DNA of 64,000 bases. Origin: Lagopus muta. Its lineage: Eukaryota; Chordata; Aves; Galliformes; Phasianidae. Positions within the stretch are counted from its first letter, which is position 1, and each line of letters starts with the position of its first letter. Below the pieces are notes generated by a model that saw only the letters and a list, made by a program, of their open reading frames with translations, had not been told where the DNA came from and ran no database searches. The DNA is taken from the NCBI RefSeq assembly GCF_023343835.1, contig NC_064438.1:57870578-57934577 (forward strand), written 5' to 3'. Made by a program: the position numbers and the translations under genes. Positions 34,021 through 54,519 of the stretch are shown here, piece after piece.

Positions 34021-35699
34021 TGGGGAATGTTTCACAAAGGCCCCGGAAGGTGTGGGGGGGTTGAATGGGGCGGCGAGGCGTGAGGTGCCGGGGCGCACAA
34101 AGCCCCTCTGTTCCCTGCTCTCCTCACATAACCCACAGCTCCAAGCTCTCCTCCTCCTGGCTCTGCTGCGGGGATAATTGCTTCCAGCCGGGTGCCAGCC
34201 GCCCTGCAGCTCCTCCTTGGTGGAGACCCGAGTGGCTCTCATGCATTTTTGGTTTGTGATAGGGGTGGTTTGTGTGAAGCTTTGGGACGATGCTCGGTAT
34301 CTCCAAAAAACCCAAGGAACGAGGCTGGCTTTGTCCCGCGGGATGGAGCACTGCATGCACCCAGGGGGCCAGTTTGGAATCCCGAATGTCCCCAGATGTC
34401 CCCAAGCTGATGGCCGTGGGGTCCCTGCAGTCCTTTGGGGGCAGCGCTGGCCCCCAGCCCAGCACCCAAGCGGCGTTGTGGTGGATGAAGTAATGCCATA
34501 TTTATAACCCGGCCCTTTTTTCCCACTGAAGGGCTCTTTCATCTCCCTCTGTTCGTTATGAGGAAACTGTTGAGTTCGTGGAGAATCGGAGACGATTTTA
34601 ATTACGGGGCGACCGCAAGCGTGCATTAATGTGGCTGTCGGGTTCGGAGACGCTGCGCTGAGCGCCGGCCCTACAACTTGTAGGAACAGCTTGCGCATAC
34701 CTGCGCCCTGTGATGTGGGGCAGAACCGACTCTGAACTCTTCCAAACAAGAAATTCCTGCCCCGTGAATTCATCTTCCCATCCAGCCCTGCACTTTGTTC
34801 TGCTTTTCCTCTCCGATTGCCCTCCCGTAATCCCTTCGTTCGCCGCTATTGTGGCTCAGCAGCGCTGAAACAAAAGCTGGGGACGGGCAGAGAGGGGGAG
34901 AGAGCTGATGGGACAGAAGTTATTAAAGGCAAGCAAATGAGCAGGGTGTACTGATATAATATGGTGCAGCTGGGGGACCCGAGTGCTGCGTTACGGGTGC
35001 GTCTTGGGGATGAGCCACGTTCCCAAAGGGAAAGCACCAACATAAAGCTGTGCCCAGCCTGAGCCCTCCGTGCCGTGTGGATTTTGCAGCTGCTTTGCTT
35101 GGCTGCTCAAAGTTACTCGTGGGGAAAGTTTGCTGGGGATCTCTCTGCAAATAATGGAATCCGAGGGGCTGAGCCTGGCTGCAATCCTCTCGTGCCGCTC
35201 CCAGCCCGCAGCCCTGCATGTTCAGTGCTCGTGTCAGTGCTTGTTTGGGCACACGGGGAGAAAAATACCTGTTTGCTGGGAATTTTCCTATCGACCACAG
35301 AGAGATGGAGTTTGCCCCCGGCTCAGGGTTAGCCAACAACAGCACGTTGGGGCTTCTTTTCCTTTTATTAAGCCTTTCCGCCCGGTGCCGGCGGGCGTTT
35401 TTGGGGAGCTGCGTTGGGGCGGTGCTGCGGGGGCTGCGGGGCACCTTTGGGTGGCAGTGGGTGCAGAGGGTGCTGGCACTGAGCACGCCCAGCCCCGAGG
35501 TGTGCTGCCCTCCCCACCACCACCGGCCGCAGCTGCATCACACCCAGCCCTGCAGCGGGCACCGGAGCTGCCAGGTGCCCGGCTGGGGTGTGGGCACTCA
35601 CCAAATACCTTCAGCCCCATTTTGTTCCCTGCTGGGATTTTTAATGAAGCTTGAAACAAGCCTGGCCACTGTGCTGCTCGCTCCCAGTCAGGATTGATC
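34021..35699. other. FRMD6 first intron, no exon seen
   Basis: Unique sequence. Nothing recognisable as an alternative first exon, though the GC-rich patch at about 35380-35590 could hide one. Confidence 0.4.
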
Positions 35700-35935
35700 A
35701 TGTCTGGCATGGTCACAGTGTGCAGATGCAAGGCATGAGAGCAGAGCACAGCCACGTTGCGTGGATGCAGGGCATCATGCAGCGCGTAACCACAATGCAT
35801 GACCACAGAGCATGGATGCAAGGCAAAAAACCGTGCTGCATGGTCACAGTGCATGCATGCAGTGCACATTTACAGCGCAGGCACGGCTGTGATGCACGTA
35901 CACAAGGCACAGCCGTGATCCAAGGCTGCACAACT
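35700..35935 (+). repeat. GCATG/ACAGTGCATG minisatellite
   Basis: Degenerate units such as catggtcacagtgcatgcat and atgcaaggcatgagagcag in tandem, about 20-30 bases each. Confidence 0.75.
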
Positions 35936-44290
<8,355 letters not shown>

Positions 44291-45298
44291 GGGCGGTGGG
44301 GACGGCACCGGCTGCTGCCCAGGGGGGTCTGGGCCCCACCGAGCCCCACTGTGGCCAACCCCGACCCTCCCTGCCATGGGGACGGCCGAGCTCAGGGGGA
44401 TGGGGATGGGTCCCTCAGCGTCCTTCTGCCTCTGGAAGTCGATGTGTGTGCATGAATCGTCTTGTTTCACCTCGGGGAAGCACGAGGAGCTCATCCGGCC
44501 GAAGCCAACCCGTGGTTTCCCAGTGGCAAAGATGGGGATTCTCCCCATACCCGACCCCTGTCCTTAGCGTTGCCACTGTCTGCTGGGAAGAAAATGCCAG
44601 ACTGCTGCGTCCAAGTCAAGCCAAAGAGATGTAAATACCCCAAAGGCCAGTATGGGAAGCGAGAATCAAGCAATAAGCACCAGGGATGTCTGTGCATGGG
44701 GGAGCAACGCTGGAGCCCGGCTCTGAGCAGTGCTGCTCGGGGGCTTCGTGGAGCTTTGTTGTACAAAAACAAATCCAGAAACCAAAAATGCCCCCCAAAA
44801 AAGGCAAAGGAGAGTGGAGAATTTCATCTGTAATAGTGTCACAATAATGCTTCCCGATGCATAGAAGCCACATATATAAATATATCAAAGTCCGTATGTT
44901 TATATATGTCTGGATCTTACAGACCCATCTTCGTTGTATTCCTGCTCCAAAATACCTTTGTAGAAAGGATATACGCCTCTCTCCAGCCAAGCATACAGAC
45001 AATCATTTGTATTCCAAAGCACCAAGGGGAGAAAATGGACCTTCCCACTGAGGAGAGCACGTATGCAACCGCATTGGGAGCGCAGCTCTGCCCGCAGAGC
45101 TTTCTGTGCATCCTTCAGCCTTTATGGATCCAGGAGTTCTGCTCAGTGGTGATGAGTGCCCAGGAGGCAGCCGAGGTGTAACACTCAGTACAGGAGGGTG
45201 CGATGCAATGATCACAGCACAATGCCTTCTTAATTGAGATTTTTAATCAGAGTTTAGCGATCGACGGCCAAAGTTTTACCGTATTTTGATATACCACC

Positions 45299-45329
<31 letters not shown>

Positions 45330-45470
45330 AAACTGGAAAGTTTTCTTATATATATAAATATATATAAATATATATATTGTTTTATAAATAAGCACAATCT
45401 TATTTTTCTAAGGAACGCTGGGGAGGGAGGGGGGGATCGGTGCCCAAATAAAGCAGAGCAGAGCTGAGCT
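44291..45470 (+). other. FRMD6: FRMD6 3' UTR
   Basis: A long 3' UTR runs from the stop to a polyadenylation signal AATAAA at 45447-45452. It includes AT-rich tracts (tatataaatatat at about 44871-44910 and 45349-45379) and a T-run (45300-45330). No other gene intervenes. Confidence 0.75.
45447..45452 (+). terminator. FRMD6: Polyadenylation signal of FRMD6
   Basis: Canonical AATAAA in 'gcccaaataaagcagag', the best candidate downstream of the stop codon, before unrelated repeat sequence begins. Confidence 0.7.
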
Positions 45471-45540
45471 CAGCAGATGTTGTGTGCAGTGGGATGAGGT
45501 CCACTTCCAACCCAAAGCCATTCTGTGGCTCTGTGATCCA
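45465..45540 (+). repeat. CR1 3' end, sense
   Basis: 'gggatgaggtccacttccaa' and 'gccattctgtggctctgtga', just past the FRMD6 poly(A) signal. Confidence 0.75.
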
Positions 45541-46584
45541 AGGGAATCTCCTGCTCTTGTTTTGGGGTTCCTCCTGAAGCACCCCAAAGCCTCCTGGGCG
45601 GTGGGATGGCTCTGACCCCGCATCCCAGGGTGGGATGTGGGGTGGGCAGGAAGGTGCCCCGCACTCATAGCCAGCCTCTGCAGGGGCAGAAGTGCATAAA
45701 TCATTGCTCAGCAGTGCTCAGTGATGCTGGCAGATCCCCCAGCCCCAAAGCCAGGCTGTGGGATACAGAGATGCTGTTCATGCTGCTGCACGTGCCTGGG
45801 ACGGGCGTTGGTGGCCTTTGGTACCGCTGGTCCTTCAGCAATAAGGAGCTGTGTGTCTGTGCAAACTGAATAGTCCTTTCTGTGAAAGGATCCTCCCATT
45901 GGGATGGCGTGAGAGCAAGCGGCCGTGTTACAAAATCAAAGGCCAAAAATTACAGCTGAAAGCATAGGGAACCCCAGGGCGACGTGGTTTTGTCACAGTG
46001 ACCTTCGCTGTGTGCCTTGGGTGGCACGGCCAGAAATGACAATGAAGTGACTGCTGTTTGCATCGCTGTGCCTCACGGAGGTCGGAGGAGCTCTGGCTCA
46101 TAAAGAAGCGATGGGATGTGGAGGGATGCTGTGAGCTGGCCACATCTGCCGTGCTCTGCTCCAGCATGGCTGCTTTGGGACAGGCAGGTTTGGTGTCCCC
46201 AGCCCTGTCCCCATCCCCAGCCCTGACCCAAGCGGTGGCATTTGCTGCCATCCTGTGGCACCTCTGGGTGGCAGCTGGGCCGAATCCCTGTCCCCATCCC
46301 CCGTAGGGCCTCGAGGACAGCAGCCACCAGTGCGATGAGCACGGCCGTTCTCTGCTCTGGCTCATACAAGGTGTCCATCTCGCACTGTGCTGGCTGTGTC
46401 CCATTGCTTTGAGATTGTCACAGGTGCCATCCCACTGCCAGCAGGTCCCTGAGCCTGTTTCCAACCCTGGGGAGCAGCGGGTGTTTGTTCATTCCATGAA
46501 CCAGCCTTTCCTTGTCCTCTGCTGGAAGGGGCTGTGCATGGGGAGGGGGCGTGGGGTATCTGGAGCAGCAGTGGGCTGAGCACC
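45541..46584. other. Spacer between FRMD6 and GNG2, no gene seen
   Basis: Unique sequence; nothing recognisable. Confidence 0.5.
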
Positions 46585-46645
46585 CAGGTTGGAACTAAGT
46601 GATCTTTGAGGTCCCTTCCAATCCCATTCTATGAGTCTGTGACAT
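46585..46645 (+). repeat. CR1 3' end, sense
   Basis: 'gttggaactaagtgatcttt', then 'cattctatgagtctgtga'. A GATGAAGG-type purine-rich patch follows (46650-46740). Confidence 0.85.
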
Positions 46646-46994
46646 GATTCTAAGATGATGAAGGTACGAAGTTACGATGGTGATAAAGACAGGAGGATAA
46701 CGAGGACGAAGAGATGAAGGTGATGAAGATGAAAATGAGGACATTCCATGGCAGGAGGCTGCCATTGCACAGGCTGCACCAATTCACAGCAGGCTCCAAA
46801 AATTGTGGCATGTTATCAGAAACCCCCATTTTCTCCAAAAGAATCATTGGTGGCAGTGTGCCCAGAGGAGGGCAGCGTGGTGGGCTCTCAATTGCTGTCT
46901 GCCACCTTCTGCTGGTGTGGGATTCTCACAGTTAATTGCAGTATGCAGAAGGGGTGAGCATGAGGCAGCAAGCAATGGTAGGGCTGCACTGCTG

Positions 46995-47175
46995 ACATGG
47001 CACAGGTTGCCCAAGGAGGCTGTGGATGCCCCATCCCTGCAGGCATTCAAGGCCAGGCTGGATGTGGCTCTGGGCAGCCTGGGCTGCTGGTTGGCGACCT
47101 GCACACAGCAGGGGTTGGAGCTGGATGAGCACTGTGCTCCTGTGCAACCCAGGCCACTCTGTGATTCTATGGCAT
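46995..47175 (+). repeat. CR1 fragment, sense
   Basis: 'ggcacaggttgcccaaggag' to 'ccactctgtgattctatgg', almost the same as the copy at 20655-20835. Confidence 0.95.
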
Positions 47176-48180
47176 CTGACAGCTTGTCCCTATTGCTCCT
47201 TCCTAACCCCATGGAGAGGGCTCTTCCCATTTCCACCCCATGCAGCCTCACACCAGCGCTCTCTTTGGGATGCTCTCATGTCCCAGCTGCCAGTTTGACA
47301 CTTTCACAAGTTCTAGCTGTCACAGAGAAGCTCACATTCCATCTCCAGTTGCCTCCATTCCAGACTTGGCATCTCCTGTCATCGTTCTGGCAGCCCGGCT
47401 GGCTGAGGATTTGAGATCTGCAGCTCAACGACGTGCAAACGCCACCTCCCTGGCAGGAGGGCTGACAATCTCTGCATCAAACCCAAGCGAGAGAGTCCAT
47501 GTGGAACTGGTCACAATCAGCCATTGGGAAAAGCTGATTTCAAGTCAAATAATAATGATAATAATAATTCCCATCTAAGAAGCGCTTGGAATGTGAACCA
47601 TTTGGACTAAGTGGGAAGCCAAGCACAAAAAATGCAGTTTAAGAAGGCGAAAATGCTGTGGCAGTGCTATTTTAGTTTTGCTGCTTGGGTGCTTCTCTCT
47701 GGGGTCTCGTGCTGGGGGCACCCTTGGGTGCTGCTGGGGGCAGCCCCAGCCTCTCCCAGTGGCTGCCAACCTCAGCCATCAGCTGTTGGGCATTGCTGTG
47801 TAAATGAAGCCCATTTTCTTGCGGCTCATCGCCTCTCCTTCCAGGAAATGTGCATGGGGAGACCATGTGCAGCCTGCAACCCTGTTATGGGTGTGATAAA
47901 GGGGGTTTGGGGTTTAATAACAGGGGTTACGGGTTTGACAAGAGGGCTGATCCAGTGCATCCCAAAATTCAACCCAAGGCACCTGAGGTGAACCCACATC
48001 TGGGGTGTTGGAGGTCATTTTGGGGTCCAGATGGAGGAAATACATGATCTTATAAAGAAGCTAACCAGCTCCCCATATCCTAAAAAGATCCTAATCCTAA
48101 AATCTGGGCATCGGGGCTTAAAGATTTAACAATAATGTATGTAAAATGAGGAATTGCTGGAGGCACAAGTAGGGGCTGGA
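47176..48180. other. Spacer, no gene seen
   Basis: Unique sequence with a short AAT-type microsatellite (about 47547-47568). Confidence 0.5.
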
Positions 48181-48399
48181 GGTTGGAAAGGGCTCAGGAG
48201 GGCAGAGGACCCCTAGGAGGGGGAAAATAGGGGATCCTGGGAGATGTGGGGGCAATAGAGGGAAGGCTTGGGGGGTGATGGGATGCAGGATGTGGTGTGG
48301 TTTCAGAGCGGAGCAATGGTGGGGATGGGGTGTGATAAGGTGCAGGAGTGTGATGGGAAGAAGGGGGTGAGGGGATGCAGGGGGTGTTATGGGGGTACA

Positions 48400-48960
48400 G
48401 GAGGGTGGGATGGGCTGCAGGGCTGCTTTGGGGGAAGGATGCCGCTGTGTGACGGGGCTGCAGGAAGCGGGGCGGGCGCATAGCGGGTGGTGGGGGTCGG
48501 TGTGGGGCAGTGGGAGGGAAATGGGGCAGGAGGAGGGGAAGGGCAGCCCAGAACGCAGCGGGGCTGCAGAAAACGGGGATCGCAGAGGAGAGGGGGCTCG
48601 GGGTGAGGAGAAGGGGAGGGGACAGGAGGGAGAGCAGCAGCAGAGGGAGGAGGAGGAGGAGGAGGAGGAAGTCGGGGCCGAGCCGCTTCCTGTAGGCAGA
48701 GGGATGAGCGCAGACAAAGCTGGGTGGGGACTCGCCGCTCCGGGCTGCTGCTGACCGCCCCTCTGCCTCCAGCCCGCATCCCTTCTCCATCCATCCCTCC
48801 ATCCATCCCTCCATCCGTCCGTCCGTCCGACCGCCGCCGCCCCGCGGGGAGAGCCGGGGCAGCACCGCCCGCAGGTACGGGGAGAGCCGGGGGGCAACGG
48901 GAGCGGGGCTGGGGGGCAGCGGGCGCGCACGGAGCGCGCACATCTGGGCGATCCCATGGC
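48400..48960 (+). promoter_or_regulatory. GNG2: CpG/GC-rich island, likely GNG2 promoter
   Basis: A G-rich then CpG-rich block without a TATA box. It includes a (GGA)n patch (48649-48668), an ETS-like CTTCCTGT (about 48685-48692) and a strong donor at 48874/48875. It is the only promoter-like island between FRMD6 and the GNG2 coding exons, on the same strand. Long open frames on the minus strand are Pro/Ser-rich composition artefacts. Confidence 0.65.
48773..48874 (+). other. GNG2: Probable 5' non-coding exon of GNG2
   Basis: The exon end is set by GCCCGCAG|gtacgg at 48874/48875. The 5' boundary is uncertain; an acceptor-like 'cccctctgcctccag' ends at 48772, so transcription may also start further upstream. 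The exon carries a CCAT/CCGT tetranucleotide run (48787-48830) followed by CCGCCGCC. Confidence 0.5.
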
Positions 48961-51900
48961 AGCGCCATCCTTCGGGGCCCAAACCGCTCCCTGCTTATTG
49001 TCCCCCAAAAGGCGATCCTCCCACCCCGACCCCGGCTTGCATCACCCCGTCATTGCTCGCGTTGGATGCCCCGCGGGGACCCCGGCACCCCGCACAGCCC
49101 GTAGCCCCAACACGGATGGGTGCTGCAGGGCTGGTGCTGCCCCAGCGCTCAGCCCCCAGCAAAGCTCTACGGGGGCTGATCCTCACTTAATCAACTGATT
49201 TGCCATCACATGAACGGCTTTTTCTCGGGATGAATAAGACGTAGTGTTCTCCTTTTTATTTTTTTTTTCTCCCTCTCCCACCCCCTGCAAAGGGCTTTCC
49301 CTGCCCCAAATCCCTCTGGCTGGGATGGATCTGCCCCCGGCACGGCTTAAGGAGGGGGTATTTGGGGTGCCCCATCCCCACCTGCTGCCCCACCCCACCA
49401 CCCCCATTCTCTCAATGGCTGGGATTTCAATAGGAGTTCGGATTTTCCCTGCTGTGGCCATGCAGCAGGAAGCAGCACAGATCGTGCAAGGTCGCAGGAA
49501 AAGTAACCATGGCAAAGGCACCGTGTGCCCAGGCAGCTCCCTGCTGTGCCCAGGGACTGGGGAGTCGTAGAATAGAATCATAAAAATGGTCCGAGGTCCC
49601 CTGTGCCAGAGGGAGAGGAATCCAGCCCCAAACTTCTTGCAGGAAAATGGATTTCTAACGAAGGAAAAACTTGCATCTCAGCTCCCCACTTATGAGTCTC
49701 TGATAAACTCAGGGTGTGCTGCCCCAATGGTAATGGGGGTGGGAGCATAGGGCAGCGTTGTGCCCCGTCGTCGTAGCCTTGTATGCAATGCTTGTGGCTT
49801 TGCCGTACCGTTTGTTTCCCACTGGACAGACCCCAAATCCCCATCGCACCGCCCGGGGTCGGGGCATGTCCCCTTGGCACCAGGCTGGACCCAGGCAGGG
49901 GGATTTTTCCTCCTAACTGGATTTCCCTCCATGCAGCTGGAAGCTGCGATGCTAATCCTCTTTTCTGCCATATGGCCGCTGGCTGGATTGAAATATGACT
50001 CAATTAATTATTGCCAGGAAAACCCCGGGGTGAAGTCTTCCTCCAGGAGGATGCTCAGAGGCGCTCCGGGCGTTGTTTTCCCACCCCATGCCACGGGCTA
50101 TGGGGTCAGATTGTTTCCTTCCCACCCATTTTGGGGCTTTTCTTGCCATTTCCATCCCATTGCTCGCCTACCAGCAGCTCGCTGCCTTATGCCACCTGTG
50201 ACACAAGCACGGCGATCTCCTCTCCGTCTGAATCCCAGCCCCAGGGGCTGGCATCGTGCTCCTTGGGGTCAGGGCACAGCATCCCAGAGCAATGCGGGTA
50301 GCACTGCTGGAGAAACCCAATGATGAGGATTGTTGCCAATCCCCAACCCAGCCAACACCTCCACCACCCAATGCTGGAGCTCAGTGCACAGCAACGTCTC
50401 CAACTTGGCACGGCCCGGCGCTGCCTTTCCCACCTGGCCCCACTGATGCACCCGCCTGGATTTTGCTGCTTTGGCCTCAAAACGGCGGCGGCCGAGGCAT
50501 CACTTCTCCCTTTGAAAACCCGTGAGTCATGGGAGGAGGGAAGGCATCGCCGCGCACGCAGTTTCCATAGCAATTGGGACTGGAGAGGCGGCACCCAACC
50601 CGCGGCCCTACAAACGCCGCCTGGCCCCACCGGCGCTGCTGGAGGGCTATGGAGCCCAATCCCACACTGGATCCCGGGAGGGGTCATATCTGGGCCTCCC
50701 CATTTCCATTCTGGGGTTAGAAATCAGGGGACGGCTGTGGGAAAAGCATCGTTTTTGGCATGAGTTGTGTCAGTGCTCAGCGGGACGTCTCCTTTGCCTG
50801 GAGTGGGATCAGAGCGAGCGCTCATGGCACGCACAAGTGGGAGAGGCGAGCAAAGGAACCGGGGTGTGGGGTTAATTTTCTTGCTTCTCAGCCTCTTTTC
50901 TGGCTGTTTTATCCCTCTGGGTGGCAGCGGGGAGGGATGGCTGGGAAGGCAGCGGGGTGCTGCATCCCAGACCATGGGATGCCATGGGATTCTATGGGAT
51001 GCCATGGGATGCAATGCGGAGTGTCCTTGCTACACGTGTGAAGGATGAGGTCTGAAATAATGCATCTCCTCCATTTCGTGCAGCCAAAATCATTTTTTTC
51101 CATATAGCAAGTAGAGAAAAAATAATAACCAAAAAAATCTCCTGAAATGGCATCGTACCAAACCTTACACCTCCCCACCTTGCTGCTTGTTGGTAACAGC
51201 GCTGACAGCTCTTGGGCAGCAGCAGCTGGGTGAGATGCAGGGAGTGGCAACCACAATGCATTTAAAGGGCACTGTGAAAGGACCTCTCCATCCCCAGCAC
51301 CGTGCTTGGGGGCACTGATGATGGTCTGGGTGTGCTTCACCCAGGGACAGGAGCAGCACCGTGGTGTCTGTGCACGGTTTGATGCAACACACATTGTGCT
51401 CAGTGGATCAACTCCTTGAGCTGAGCTGCTGTCTTGATTTAACAGGCTTAGCGCCCTCCTTGCATGGGAAGGAAAGTTAGCTCCGTGCCTTCTGTAATGC
51501 TCCCTGGGAGCTGCTCTTCCTGGGTCTGTGAGAGGGCTGTAACTCAGCTTCTCCATGCCTTTGGAGCTCATCAAGCATCCTGAGCAACAAACACCATGCG
51601 ATGGGAAAAATAAAACCCATCACAGCACAGGATATTCCCACTGCAGCTCCCGGCAGACCCCGCTGTGCTGCTGCCTCACCCCAGCGCGCTGCCCTGCACC
51701 GCTCCTGCTGCAGCATCCTCCCTCCTGGGGCTGCAAAGTTCCACCACAACAGAGCTGAGGGTGGAAGCCTTGCAGGGATATGAGCCACAAGCAGTTCTGC
51801 TCGAGGGAGTTGTGCTGGGAGGGAGCCTGGAGTTGAAGAATGGGATTAGCTCCTTGGTGCGGGCGCTTCCCCGGCTGGCACGTTGGGGAACACGCTGACA

Positions 51901-52024
51901 GTGCCTGGATGGATTCATGGCACTAATTATAGGGCTTGTCAGTGCTGTCGTGTCAGTGCTGCTGTGTTGGGAAAGCTGTGCTACTTCAGTGATGGGAATA
52001 GGGACAGATTCTGCAGTTGCATCA
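48961..52024. other. GNG2 first intron, no exon seen
   Basis: Mostly unique sequence. A short GGGATGCCAT tandem lies at about 50965-51012. Nothing else recognisable. Confidence 0.45.
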
Positions 52025-52310
52025 TTCCCCATGTCTCAACCCATGTCCCATATCCCAACCAATATCCCATGTCCCAAACCATGTCCCGTGTTTCAGCCAA
52101 TGACCCATGTCCCAACCAATATCCTGTGTCCCACGTCTCAATCCATGTCCCAACCAATAACCCATGTCCCAACCCATGTCCATGTTTTAGCCAATGTCCC
52201 ATGTCCCATATCCCAACCAATATCCCGTGTCCCAACTCATATCCCACGTCCCAACTCACGTCCCATGCCCCAACCAATGTCCCATGTCCCAACCCATAGA
52301 CATAGGGCCC
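52025..52310 (+). repeat. CCCATGTCCCAACCAAT minisatellite in GNG2 intron 1
   Basis: About 13-15 units near 20 bases, e.g. cccatgtcccaaccaatat, with cgtgtttcagccaat variants. Confidence 0.9.
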
Positions 52311-53144
52311 CAAGGGCAGGCGGGGTGTTCCATGGCAGTTCCATGAATTGTGCTTCTTAGGCCATTCTCTGTCAGAAGTGAGACGTTCAGCCACATTTTT
52401 TGGTGGTTTTGTAGGGAATTAGCTGCAGCAAGAAGGAGGGAAGCGAGGTGCAGGATAGGGTGCTGCAGGTGGGTGCCTATACCCCATGGCACTGTAGGGT
52501 CTGGGTGCTTTCCTACACTCTGGGATCACTGCATCGCTGTTTCCAAACCTTCCTGCATCCTCTTGGAGAAACAGCAGCACATCTGAGCCCCCCCAGGCAC
52601 AAAGCAACGGGAGAAATTCTCTGTCCCTGGATTTTGAGCTGGGTAGTGGTGTCTGTCCAAGGGTGTTATCTTGGGAATTGCCTTTGAGCAGCTTTGGGGA
52701 GTCCTGAAGCATGTCCTAAATGCACCAGGAGCTGCACAAAGCCCATCAGGTGAACCAGTTCCCTCTGTAGCTGCTTGGAGCGCAACTCATTACACTCCCT
52801 GCTCTTCCTTCTTATCTCATGGAGCCTCTCACCACCTCCAGACAGCATCTCTCACACAGAGCTGTGCTGGGTGTTGCTGTGACTGCACCCACTCGTTGGC
52901 TCCACACACACTTTGGGATGTCCATGCTCCCTCCTGGGGTCCCACTGGCCGTGCAAAACCCACCTCGCTGTCATATTTCTGAGCTGGAGGCTTTGACTCT
53001 ACAGGATGCTCTGCTGGCACGTTGTGCCTTGTTTTATGGTTAACACTGGCTCCCAGTGCTCCTCCCTGCCTGGCTCTTGGCTTTGACCCGTTTTGACTGG
53101 AGCCGGATGGGGAGAGTGGGGGGATGCAACACCTCAGAGGTCAC
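52311..53144. other. GNG2 first intron, no exon seen
   Basis: Unique sequence; nothing recognisable. Confidence 0.45.
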
Positions 53145-53258
53145 CGTCCACAAGAAACACGGAGACGTGGCACTGAGATACGTGGTGGGGTGGCTTGAGC
53201 TTGGGCTTGGAGATCTTGGGGGTCTTTTCCAACCTGAATGGTTCAATGAGAGGAATGG
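53145..53258 (+). repeat. CR1 3' end, sense
   Basis: 'gagacgtggcactgagatac', then 'cttggagatcttgggggtct' and 'ccaacctgaatggttcaatg'. Confidence 0.82.
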
Positions 53259-53427
53259 GCTGTTCTGTGAATGGATGTCAGGCCAAAGGGTAAATGATGG
53301 CGGTGCTGGGATGCTGTGCTATGGCAAGGAACTCCAACTGAGATTTTGGCTTCTGCTAGGCTGGGATGCTTTGGCCCAAGAGCAGGTGGCCATGGGAAGA
53401 GCTGCCCAAGGATCTGCCCCTTCATTT

Positions 53428-53518
53428 TCATGGAATCATAAACTGGATGGCTTTGGAATGGACCTCAAAAATGTCCTCTCCAGTGCAGAATATTCAGTGT
53501 TTCTATGATTCAGTGATT
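53428..53518 (-). repeat. Diverged CR1 3' end, antisense
   Basis: 'catggaatcataaactggat' and 'ttggaatggacctcaaaaat', then an octamer-like 'tctatgattcagtgattta'. Confidence 0.6.
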
Positions 53519-54519
53519 TAGGCTGGACTTTTCTGGTCCATCCACCGTGAGTTCCAGGATCATGCCAACAGCCACTTTCCTTTTGTGGCAAGGGAAACCT
53601 GTCCAAGTCTTCTCCACACAGCTCTGGGGGCTCCTCCCCCCTTGTTTGGGGTCCTTTGGGGCCAGCAGCCCTCCACAACCTGTCAAAAATACTCAGAGCT
53701 CTTCCCATCAGCTCTAGGATTGTATCTGCACCTGGAGGAGCTCTTCTCTTACTGGAAAGGCTTGAGCATTGGCAGGGTCCTGTGTGAGCCCATGGCCTGG
53801 GTAGGACCTATGAAGGGCTGGTGGCCTCAGGACCTGTGTCCCAGCATGCCCCAAGGACAGCATTTCCAAAGGGCTTTATGTTCAATTATTTAATGCTGGC
53901 CTGTCTGTGCTCCATCCATTGTATTTTTAATGCTGTGATGGTGTTTGTGCGGTGCTCAGAGTGCTGGTACCATCAAAATACGTTGCATTATTTATCAGCT
54001 GATTTAATATAATTGCTGCTCAGTCTGGCATCCTCACCAGGGGCTGGATCCATGTCTGCTGCTTCCTGGCTGATGCCGGAGGGGGAACGCAGCCACCCCC
54101 AGGAGGCACAGACAGCAAATGAGGGACATGCTGATGGGTTTTGAGCCTGTATCTGAGCCCTGTGTAAATGCTCCCATCAATGGCTCCCATCAAAAACTTA
54201 ATCTGGCTTGGAAGGGATGCTGCTCCTTCATCCTACATGTAGCTGAAGCCCAGCTTCCAAAAGAGCAGCTGGCTTCAGTGGTTTCTGCAGCTCAGGCTGG
54301 CAGCGATACAGGGAGCAGCAGCAAGACGGATGCTGAGGAGCCAGTGGGCAGGGAAAGATGAAATGCACTGGCTGCAGGTTGTTCTGAGTGGCTGAGGAGA
54401 GGGGGGTGGGCATGGGTGGAATAACTGAGGCATGTGGGGTGTGCAGCACGGCCAGGGTGAGAGCTGTGGGTCCCATCCAGTCATGCATTTGTCATGTGTC
54501 TTCATCCCCACTGCAGCGT
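53519..54519. other. GNG2 first intron, no exon seen
   Basis: Unique sequence with an AT-rich spot at about 53985-54015. Confidence 0.45.

Noticed and set aside
48118-49008. Minus-strand frames of about 200-300 codons over the GNG2 island
   Set aside because: Pro/Ser/His-rich composition artefact, with no splice structure or known domain.
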